From Eubacteriales bacterium (GTDB lineage Bacteria > Bacillota > Clostridia > Christensenellales > SZUA-584), in NCBI GenBank assembly GCA_028711205.1, contig JAQTSP010000060.1, positions 1 through 11,856 on the forward strand: a stretch of 11,856 nt of DNA, written 5' to 3'. Shown here piece after piece: positions 1 to 5,577 of the stretch. The notes under the pieces were generated by a model. That model saw nothing but the letters and a program-made list of their open reading frames with translations. It was not told the origin of the DNA and did no database searches. A program made the translations under genes and the position numbers. Every line of letters begins with the position of its first letter. The first letter of the stretch is position 1.

Positions 1-1
1 C

Positions 2-895
2 GAGAACTTTTCCCCGATAACATTGTGGGAGGAGTATGGTATCACAAGTTATATCCGGGGCAGCGCGCAGCAGCTGATCTGGCACTCTTACTATCTGCTG
101 GAAGAAACGCTGCAATACGAAAAGCCGAAAGTCGTCGTGTTCAATGTGCAAGCCATGAAATATGATGAGCCGCAGAGCGAGGCATACAACCGGATGACCC
201 TGGACGGCATGAAGCTGTCCCGGATAAAGATTGATGCCGCAGAAGCGTCCATGACGGAAGAAGAAAATCTTTTTACATATATCTTTCCGTTTTTCAGATT
301 CCATTCGCGCTGGAGCGAACTGAATGCGGACGATGTTAAATATATGTTTGGCACGGATAAGATTTCCCATAACGGATATCTGATGCGGGTGGATGTGAAG
401 CCCGCGACGCAGACACCCGTGCCGGAGGTACTTGCGGATGACAGCTTCAGTGATGTATGCTATGAGTATCTCGACAGGATGACCGCGCTTTGCAAGGAGA
501 ACGGTATCGCGCTCATACTGATAAAATCCCCGAGCATTTATCCGTATTGGTATGACGAGTGGGATGAGCAGATCGTTGACTACGCCGAAAAGAATGGCCT
601 TACATACATCAACTTTCTGGATTTGATGGACGAATGCGGAATCGACATGCGCACGGATACGTATGATTCGGGCCTGCATCTCAACCTTGCGGGGGCCGAA
701 AAATTGTCGACGTATTTTGGAAACATACTGAGAGAGAGATACGGGCTTGAGGATCATAGGGGCGATGCGGCGCTTGCCGAGGTTTGGTCGGAGAAAGTGG
801 ATTTCTATTATGACACAAAGGCCGCGCAAGAGGCGGAGCTTGCTAAATATGGTTATTTAAAGAGTCTGACAGTGGATATAAAGGAGGGAAAATGA
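2..895 (+). CDS. SGNH-type hydrolase/acyltransferase-like protein, 5' truncated
   Basis: The reading frame is open from the first complete codon at base 2, so the N-terminus, including any catalytic Ser block, lies outside the window. The in-frame TTG at 23 is internal, not a start. About 297 residues are visible. The C-terminal part carries an Asp-Ser-Gly-Leu-His-Leu-Asn motif (Asp codon 665-667, His codon 677-679), the usual form of the Asp/His end of an SGNH fold. It is preceded by alternating beta-strand and helix segments such as KVVVFNVQAM and GIALILIKSP. In Bacillota such proteins often sit next to MBOAT O-acyltransferases and are thought to help acylate cell-surface polymers; that partner would lie upstream and is not seen. 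The gene ends in ATGA, overlapping the next gene by 4 bp, so the two are probably translationally coupled. The family call is fairly secure; the substrate is unknown. Confidence 0.72.
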   Translation, partial: ENFSPITLWEEYGITSYIRGSAQQLIWHSYYLLEETLQYEKPKVVVFNVQAMKYDEPQSEAYNRMTLDGMKLSRIKIDAAEASMTEEENLFTYIFPFFRFHSRWSELNADDVKYMFGTDKISHNGYLMRVDVKPATQTPVPEVLADDSFSDVCYEYLDRMTALCKENGIALILIKSPSIYPYWYDEWDEQIVDYAEKNGLTYINFLDLMDECGIDMRTDTYDSGLHLNLAGAEKLSTYFGNILRERYGLEDHRGDAALAEVWSEKVDFYYDTKAAQEAELAKYGYLKSLTVDIKEGK

Positions 896-1464
896 AAAAG
901 ATTATTTGTATCATCGTGGTTTTGCTTTGTACGGTTTGTTTTGTAAGCTGCGGGGCCTCTGACGACAATGCCGTGCTGGTGGATCCCAACGCCTCTGAGG
1001 CGAACACGGATGACGCTGCGCACGGGGCTGCAGAGCCTGACGCGTCTGCCCTCGAGGAAGGCGACGCGCTGTATTACGAATCGAACGGCATCAAAATACA
1101 TGTGTATGATATGGCTGAAGACGTGCTTGACAGCCTGGGGGAACCAAAAGGCACTTTCGAGGCGGCAAGCTGCGCGTATCAGGGGGTGGATATGTTCTAT
1201 TATTATGATGGTTTTCAGCTGACAGTCAACGAAGTGGATGACGCGGACCATGTGACTGTGATCATGATCGTGGATGACACCGTCTCAATACCGCAGGGCG
1301 TCAAAATAGGCAGCACGGAAGAGACGATGCTCCAGTGTATGGGCGACGACTACACAGCATCGGCCGGCCTGTATCAGTTTGTTGCAGGCGACACAACGCT
1401 GCAGATTCGGATAAAAGAAGGATGCGTGGCGGAAATGATGTATGTATACACGCCGCAAACATGA
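892..1464 (+). CDS. Small lipoprotein of unknown function
   Basis: This is a 190-residue protein with a lipoprotein signal: MKKI, a hydrophobic stretch, then a lipobox Val-Ser-Cys-Gly with the lipidated Cys at residue 20. An acidic, Ala/Asp-rich linker to about residue 55 follows, so the mature protein is probably anchored on the outer face of the membrane. The folded part (about 60-190) has two similar-looking halves. Each contains a strand pair and a motif like LGEP or MGDD after a hydrophobic helix, as in small BLIP/SmpA-like two-repeat domains; that comparison is inference. The ATG overlaps the stop of the upstream SGNH gene (ATGA), and an AAGGAGGG Shine-Dalgarno lies about 4 bases upstream. 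The context suggests a role with the envelope-modifying gene before it. No catalytic residues are recognised. Confidence 0.75.
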   Translation: MKKIICIIVVLLCTVCFVSCGASDDNAVLVDPNASEANTDDAAHGAAEPDASALEEGDALYYESNGIKIHVYDMAEDVLDSLGEPKGTFEAASCAYQGVDMFYYYDGFQLTVNEVDDADHVTVIMIVDDTVSIPQGVKIGSTEETMLQCMGDDYTASAGLYQFVAGDTTLQIRIKEGCVAEMMYVYTPQT

Positions 1465-1495
1465 TATGGATGAGAATGTGCAGGAGCGTCTTGTA

Positions 1496-2221
1496 ATGGT
1501 ATCAGAAACAGAGAAAGGCGATAAGAAGACACTGGGTATCATAGGCGGAATGGGTCCGCTTGCAACGGCAGACCTGTTTTATAAGCTTATATTGTTGACC
1601 AGCGCAGACACCGATGAGGGGCATATCCACATTGTGATAGACAACAACCCAAAAATCCCCGACAGGACAAAAGCCGTATTGGACGGCAGCGACGCGCCGT
1701 TTGCATATATTCTTAAGGCGGCGCAGAAGCTGGAACATATGGGGGCGGACATTTTGCTGCTTCCCTGTAATACAACGCATATATTTTATCAGAGGCTCTG
1801 CGAATCGGTACATGTTCCGGTCATCAATATGATTGAGGAGGCTGCAAAACAGGTTGCAGCCATGAAGTTCGGGAAGGTTGGCCTGCTTGCAACGTCCGGT
1901 ACGCTGTATGCAAAACTCTATGAAAATGCGCTGGGAGAATATGATATAGAGACTGTTCTTCCGTCTGCCCGCGGACAAGCAGACGTGATGGCGCTGATCT
2001 ACAACGGCGTCAAAGCCGGAGCTGATACATTCGATACGGCTGCTCTCAACGAAGAACTTCGCCGGATGATGGCAAAAGGAGCAGAAACATTTATACTGGG
2101 CTGCACAGAGCTTCCGGTTGCATTTCAAAAATACGGGATTGCTTTTCCGTTTGTAGATCCGGGAGTGATACTTGCAAAGGCGGCTATTATCCAGGCCGGT
2201 TATCCGATTAAGACAATCTGA
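1496..2221 (+). CDS. Aspartate/glutamate racemase family protein
   Basis: This is a 241-residue protein of the PLP-independent Asp/Glu/hydantoin racemase family, which interconverts L- and D-amino acids by two-base proton transfer between two cysteines. Both are present: Cys91 in LPCNTTH and Cys203 in LGCTELP, with Glu205. The N-terminal GIIGGMGPLATADLF (14-28) is the signature of the aspartate racemase branch. An earlier ATG at 1442 would overlap the lipoprotein gene by 23 bases and lacks a good ribosome site. The ATG at 1496 has AGGAG at 1482-1486 with a 9-base spacer and gives the normal family length, so I chose it. The 31-base gap after the lipoprotein gene suggests one transcript. Substrate could be aspartate, glutamate or another acid; a D-amino acid for the cell wall is plausible but not shown. 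Confidence 0.88.
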   Translation: MVSETEKGDKKTLGIIGGMGPLATADLFYKLILLTSADTDEGHIHIVIDNNPKIPDRTKAVLDGSDAPFAYILKAAQKLEHMGADILLLPCNTTHIFYQRLCESVHVPVINMIEEAAKQVAAMKFGKVGLLATSGTLYAKLYENALGEYDIETVLPSARGQADVMALIYNGVKAGADTFDTAALNEELRRMMAKGAETFILGCTELPVAFQKYGIAFPFVDPGVILAKAAIIQAGYPIKTI

Positions 2222-2254
2222 AAGTGACAGATTGCTGCAGCAAGGCCTTTTTTT
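2214..2254 (+). terminator. Possible transcription terminator after the racemase gene
   Basis: A perfect 7-bp inverted repeat CAATCTG (2214-2220) / CAGATTG (2228-2234) spans the stop codon. It is followed by the 12-bp palindrome TTGCTGCAGCAA (2232-2243) and then GGCC with seven T (2248-2254). The main stem is 13 bases from the T-run, so this is not a textbook intrinsic terminator. The position after the last gene of the left block and before the composition change supports a stop here. Confidence 0.4.
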
Positions 2255-2294
2255 AACTTGGTGGTTACGCTTGCCCATTCGCGGAGGGTGTGGT

Positions 2295-2348
2295 ATGATG
2301 TGCCCGAGTTGCGATGGTATCTCAACCCAGCAAAGATGGCAAGAATAA
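2295..2348 (+). other. Short ORF with good ribosome site, possibly a truncated gene start
   Basis: ATG-ATG at 2295-2300 is preceded by GGAGGG (2283-2288, 6-7 base spacer) and opens a 17-codon frame, MMCPSCDGISTQQRWQE, ending in TAA at 2346-2348. It contains a Cys-x-x-Cys pair like a zinc knuckle. The frame ends just where the DNA turns from mixed to very AT-rich, so it may be the stump of a gene cut by a rearrangement. It could equally be chance. No function is assigned. Confidence 0.2.
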
Positions 2349-2506
2349 TAAAATCATCACCTCAATTTGACTTTTGCTGAGTTATATAAATTGCCAAAAA
2401 ATATATTATAGATATTTATTATTAATTTTTTATATTAATTTTTAAATATTTAGTTTATAATAAAAAAAAAGAAAATCAAAGATTATGGTCAAGGAGTACC
2501 ATATAA
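2349..2506 (+). promoter_or_regulatory. AT-rich upstream region of the DeoR-type regulator gene
   Basis: This stretch holds no gene. It is extremely AT-rich: the 60 bases 2401-2460 contain only two G and no C. Candidate promoter elements are TTGCCA (2391-2396) with TATTTA 16 bases on (2413-2418), and an exact TATAAT at 2456-2461 with no good -35. An inverted repeat CAGCAAA (2328-2334) / TTTGCTG (2373-2379) lies at its left edge. A promoter for the regulator gene is very likely here; which hexamers are used cannot be decided. The ribosome site AAGGAG (2491-2496) sits 10 bases before the ATG. Confidence 0.4.
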
Positions 2507-3271
2507 ATGTTTCAGGGACAAAGAATAGAAGTATTAAAAAGCATACTCCAGGAAAAAAAATCGGTTGACATCTCAACTTTAACGTCGGCACTTAGCGTGA
2601 GCGATGTGACTGTACGTAAATACTTGGATATACTGGAGAGGGAAGGCTTTTTAAAAAAAATGCATGGCGGCGCGATTTTAATCGAAGATACTGATAGAGA
2701 TGACGATGAATCAATAGCTGAGCTTAATGCAAAGGAAAATATCGCTGAATTAGCACTGACCATGATCGAAGATGGCGACAGCATATTTCTTGGCCCTGGG
2801 ACAAGCTGTTATTTATTGGCTAAAAAGCTCCATCTGTTGAAAAATATCACCGTTGTAACCAATAATGTCAATGTATTGGAGATAATTGCTCCGGTTGTGA
2901 GAAACCTGTATTTTATTGGTGGTGAGATCGTTTGCAGGGATGGCCTTTTGTATTCCTATGGACAAAAAGCACTTACACAGTTAGAGGGCATGTTTGTACA
3001 AAAAGCATTTATAACTGTTGAAGGCGTTGACTTGTTCGCAGGATTGACGATCAATGATATTGGGATTTTAGATATAATCCTAAAGGTTGAAGCAATTTCC
3101 AGGAAGCTCATTATTATGGCAGACCACAATAAGTTCAACAAAATAGGCTTGCACCATGTTATGCCGATAGATAAGATTAAAATTTATATATCGAACGAAC
3201 GACTGGATGAGAATTATAAAAAATTCTTTTATGAAAATGACATAAAAATTCTCACATCATATGATATATAG
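2507..3271 (+). CDS. DeoR-family transcriptional regulator
   Basis: This is a 254-residue DeoR/GlpR-type regulator. Residues 1-57 form the winged helix-turn-helix, with recognition region VSDVTVRKYLDILEREGF followed by the typical KKMHGGA. Residues about 75-235 form the DeoR C-terminal sensor domain, which in the family resembles a sugar isomerase fold and binds a phosphorylated sugar. The phosphate-loop-like GPGTS is at 96-100, then TVVTNN, FIGGE and a late ADHNKF (205-210) near the usual ADxxKF. The length is normal for the family. The ATG has AAGGAG at a 10-base distance. The gene sits 9 bases before an ABC ATPase gene, so the two are probably co-transcribed. It most likely represses the transport genes and is released by a sugar-phosphate intermediate; that is family knowledge plus context. 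Confidence 0.92.
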   Translation: MFQGQRIEVLKSILQEKKSVDISTLTSALSVSDVTVRKYLDILEREGFLKKMHGGAILIEDTDRDDDESIAELNAKENIAELALTMIEDGDSIFLGPGTSCYLLAKKLHLLKNITVVTNNVNVLEIIAPVVRNLYFIGGEIVCRDGLLYSYGQKALTQLEGMFVQKAFITVEGVDLFAGLTINDIGILDIILKVEAISRKLIIMADHNKFNKIGLHHVMPIDKIKIYISNERLDENYKKFFYENDIKILTSYDI

Positions 3272-3280
3272 GTAATAAAA

Positions 3281-4777
3281 ATGATTGAAATGCTGAACAT
3301 CAGCAAACAATTTAATGGGCAGGCGGTTTTAAGGAATGCCAATTTTTCAATTCGGAGCGGTGAAGTCTGTTCTTTATTGGGCGAAAATGGCGCAGGAAAA
3401 ACGACGTTGATGAAGATTCTTGCCGGAGTATACAGCCAGGATTCAGGGGAAATACTTTTTGAAGGTAAAAAAGTAACGCTCGGATCCATACCTGCCTCAC
3501 AAAAGCTTGGGATACATATGATTTTTCAGGAATCGCAATTAATCAATTTTTTTTCAACTGAAAAAAACATTTTTCTTGGAAAAGAGATCTGCTTTAAACA
3601 TACACCCTTTATTAACAGAAAATATCAAATCGAAAAAGCCAGGAATTTACTTGAATATCTACAAATCCACATCAATGTACATACACCCGTGAAAGAGCTT
3701 TCGTTTACACAGAAAAAAATGGTGGAGATAGCAAAAGCTTTGTTGTCTGATGTTAAAGTTCTAATTTTTGATGAAGCGACGGCGCCTTTATCTGAACCGG
3801 AAATTCAAAAAGTTTTTGAAATTATTGAGAAACTTAAAAAAACAGGGATCGCTATTGTTTATATTTCGCACAAGTTGGAAGAGGTCCTTCAAATATCAGA
3901 TCGAATCGTCATTTTGAGGGATGGGGAAACGGTTGAGGATATCCCGAAAAATCTAGGTGACATCAATAAATTAATTGAAAAGATGGCTGGCGAAGATTAT
4001 GTAAACCGCTACCCAAAGTCAAGGGCAAAAAAAGGGAGGAAAACCCTTGAATTAAGAAATGTTAGTAATAAACAAAATACGGTAAAAAATATAAGTATTT
4101 ATGTGCGAAGCGGAGAAATCATAGGTATTGCAGGATTACAGGGAGCAGGCAAATCCAACCTTGCAAAGTTAATAGTTGGTATGGAAATGGTATCGGAGGG
4201 ATTGCTTCTAATCAATAATAAACCGTCAGTGCTGAAAAATCCGCACCAGGCAATAAAGAAAGGCATCGCTTATTTTAGTAAATACAATGAATTCAATATT
4301 AATATGTTGATGAATACACATTACAATATTACACTTTCAAATCTGAAAAGAGTTACCCGATTTTTCATTATAAGTAGAAACTTAGTAGACCATGTTACGA
4401 ATTATTTTATAAAGCACTTGAATTTGCGTATCCCCGATAGTAACCTGCCGGCCAAGTATTTAAGCCGAGGTACGCAGCAAAAGGTTGCCATTTCAAAATG
4501 GCTGCATGCAGATGCGAGTATTCTTATTATGGATGAACCTTCAATACATCTGGATATCAACTCAAAAGTTGAATTATACAATATTATGAATAAACTCTCC
4601 CATAACGGTAAGAGTATATTGATCGCATCTTCCGATTTGCGTGAACTGATTGGAATGTGTGATCGGATATATATTATGTTCAATGGAAAAATTGTTGCCG
4701 AACTGAGTGCTGAAGAAGCGAATTCAATCCGGATATTGCAATTTGCGTTTGGGAACTCACCCAAATCAATTTTTTAA
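3281..4777 (+). CDS. Divergent RbsA-like sugar ABC transporter ATP-binding protein
   Basis: This 498-residue protein has two ABC domains in tandem, the layout of RbsA/MglA-type ATPases that drive import of monosaccharides. Domain 1 has Walker A GENGAGKT (34-41), Q-loop Gln83, a drifted signature LSFTQKK (140-146), Walker B VLIFDEAT (160-167) and H-loop His197. Domain 2 has Walker A GLQGAGKS (285-292), signature LSRGTQQK (394-401) instead of LSGGNQQK, and Walker B ILIMDEPS (414-421). The usual EDRK block is replaced by SKYN (333-336), and the usual RGID reads IHLD. It follows the DeoR gene by 9 bases with a weak ribosome site, suggesting coupling. No permease or binding protein gene follows directly; the next recognisable gene is a second, more canonical ATPase about 800 bases on. 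It may be a paralogue that uses the downstream permease, or a remnant of an older operon. Family is certain, activity is not. Confidence 0.9.
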   Translation: MIEMLNISKQFNGQAVLRNANFSIRSGEVCSLLGENGAGKTTLMKILAGVYSQDSGEILFEGKKVTLGSIPASQKLGIHMIFQESQLINFFSTEKNIFLGKEICFKHTPFINRKYQIEKARNLLEYLQIHINVHTPVKELSFTQKKMVEIAKALLSDVKVLIFDEATAPLSEPEIQKVFEIIEKLKKTGIAIVYISHKLEEVLQISDRIVILRDGETVEDIPKNLGDINKLIEKMAGEDYVNRYPKSRAKKGRKTLELRNVSNKQNTVKNISIYVRSGEIIGIAGLQGAGKSNLAKLIVGMEMVSEGLLLINNKPSVLKNPHQAIKKGIAYFSKYNEFNINMLMNTHYNITLSNLKRVTRFFIISRNLVDHVTNYFIKHLNLRIPDSNLPAKYLSRGTQQKVAISKWLHADASILIMDEPSIHLDINSKVELYNIMNKLSHNGKSILIASSDLRELIGMCDRIYIMFNGKIVAELSAEEANSIRILQFAFGNSPKSIF

Positions 4778-5068
4778 AATAAGTATTATTTATTGCCATT
4801 GCCGGGGTTGTGTTTGACATGGCTCTCCTTTAACTCGTTGAGCGTCTTACGCATGCTTTCTCATACAAGCCCCCTGTTCTCGATTAATGTATTGCGGCAG
4901 TACTTGGCATGAATATGCCAAAGAGCACATGCAAAGTTATTTCGAGGAATATCGCTGCCGATTAACCGGCGTTTCATTAGAATTGCGTTTTTTTGACAGA
5001 CTGTTATTGCTGTGGTATCAGCTTCTGATTAATCAAGTAAAAAACCAAAATAATATAGTAAATATTAT
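4778..5068 (+). other. Gene-less region, possible relic of an inserted or decayed gene
   Basis: No convincing gene is seen here. The first half is richer in GC than the flanking ABC genes. The forward frame 4887-5072 is open but has no ribosome site and matches nothing I recognise. The reverse strand is also largely open, but broken by stops, and ends in a short segment MRKTLNELKESHVKHNPGNG close to 4783. A perfect hairpin TTGGCAT-GAAT-ATGCCAA lies at 4904-4921. The features fit a degraded insertion or gene fragment, but I could not name it. Confidence 0.3.
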
Positions 5069-5097
5069 TTGACATTATTATTTTTATATTGTATAAT
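5069..5097 (+). promoter_or_regulatory. Consensus sigma-A promoter of the second ABC operon
   Basis: TTGACA at 5069-5074 and TATAAT at 5092-5097 are both perfect matches to the vegetative consensus and are separated by exactly 17 bases. Transcription would start near 5103-5105. The first recognised gene downstream starts at 5578, which implies a leader of about 470 nt. The promoter should be strong unless repressed; a DeoR-type operator could overlap it, but none is obvious. Confidence 0.75.
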
Positions 5098-5245
5098 GCC
5101 CACAAGATAAGAAATAATAATAAAACAAAACAAAATATAAATTAAAAATAATGAATAATAAATAAATTAAAAATAAAAAATTATTATATAAAACCAAATT
5201 CTAAAATAATTTACATAATGATTGGAAATTAGGGAGGAATTGGAC

Positions 5246-5299
5246 TTGGAAATTTTAAATATTAACATAGGGATATGTTTTTATAGAAGTGCTGAATAA
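5246..5299 (+). CDS. Possible 17-residue leader peptide
   Basis: GGGAGG (5232-5237) lies 8 bases before TTG at 5246, giving MEILNINIGICFYRSAE and a TAA stop at 5297-5299. This is one of the best ribosome sites in the window, yet the frame is only 17 codons. It lies between the consensus promoter and the hairpins, where an attenuation leader peptide would be expected, though it has no run of one codon. The alternative is the start of a gene that has decayed. Confidence 0.3.
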   Translation: MEILNINIGICFYRSAE

Positions 5300-5324
5300 A
5301 AATATTTGGCATAAGTTCCTTCTG

Positions 5325-5369
5325 GCGAGTTTATGGTGGTACTCGCGTAACAACAACCACCAACCATAA
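5325..5369 (+). promoter_or_regulatory. Mutually exclusive hairpins with a T-box-like motif
   Basis: GCGAGT (5325-5330) pairs with ACTCGC (5341-5346), looping out TTATGGTGGT. That loop (5331-5340) can instead pair with ACCACC (5356-5361) plus ATAA (5366-5369), leaving a small bulge. The stretch ATGGTGGTACTCGCG (5333-5347) is close to the T-box consensus AGGGTGGNACCGCG, with one change and one extra T. No clear T-box stem I or downstream T-run is visible, so this is only a candidate attenuator. Confidence 0.25.
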
Positions 5370-5494
5370 TACATATTTTGCCGAATCGATAGCATAACCG
5401 ACGGGTCAGGATATCAGCATAGGAGTTGTAGATTCCGGATGAGGAGCCACATTTGATGTTGATCTGTATTCAATATCAGAAGAGATTGCTATCG

Positions 5495-5519
5495 TGGCTG
5501 ATAATTTCTTATTGAGTAT
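5495..5519 (+). repeat. 25-bp direct repeat, upstream copy
   Basis: These 25 bases are identical to 5579-5603, 84 bases downstream, which form the start of the ATPase gene. In this copy the frame opens with GTG at 5494 and reads VADNFLLSIKNRM before a TAA at 5533. Identity stops abruptly on both sides. Confidence 0.9.
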
Positions 5520-5537
5520 AAAAAATCGAATGTAATA

Positions 5538-5552
5538 CGATCAAAAAGATCG
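5538..5552 (+). promoter_or_regulatory. Inverted repeat CGATC-AAAAA-GATCG, possible operator or hairpin
   Basis: A perfect 5-bp inverted repeat with a 5-base spacer lies between the two 25-bp repeats, 26 bases before the ATPase start. It could be a regulator site or a small hairpin near the ribosome site GAAAGGA. It is short, so the call is weak. Confidence 0.25.
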
Positions 5553-5577
5553 AATTTTAAGAAAGGATAATATTATA

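Larger units (their letters stand above)
5299..5535 (+). pseudogene. Interrupted reading frame, possible gene remnant
   Basis: One frame runs from 5299 to the TAA at 5533 with only two internal stops, TAA at 5395 and TGA at 5440. The segments between read like protein: YGGTRVTTTTNHNTYFAES, then PTGQDISIGVVDSG, then GATFDVDLYSISEEIAIVADN. The frame continues into the 25-bp repeat and ends LLSIKNRM. I do not recognise the family. It could be a decayed gene that once stood first in the operon; chance openness over 80 codons with two stops cannot be excluded. Confidence 0.25.
5098..5577 (+). other. Long 5' leader of the second ABC operon
   Basis: About 470 nt lie between the consensus promoter and the ATPase start. 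The first 120 bases are nearly pure A/T with many A-runs. From about 5320 the composition becomes mixed and hairpins appear. The region contains a short ORF with a strong ribosome site (5246-5299), a hairpin pair near 5325-5369, a frame interrupted by two stops (5299-5535), and a 25-bp copy of the downstream gene start (5495-5519). It could be a regulatory leader, the wreck of a lost first gene, or both. I could not match it to a known riboswitch class. Confidence 0.4.

Noticed and set aside
1442..1495. Earlier ATG start for the racemase (ATG at 1442 or 1466)
   Set aside because: Both lack a ribosome site, and the 1442 start overlaps the lipoprotein gene; the ATG at 1496 has AGGAG at a 9-base distance and gives the normal family length.
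853..2278. Long reverse-strand frames over the lipoprotein and racemase genes (853-1251, 1502-2278)
   Set aside because: They are Cys/His/Arg-rich mirror frames of well-supported forward genes with no ribosome sites or domains.
4887..5072. 61-codon forward frame between the ABC ATPase genes
   Set aside because: It has no ribosome site, ends inside the -35 box of the consensus promoter, and has no recognisable motif. Treated as part of a gene-less relic.
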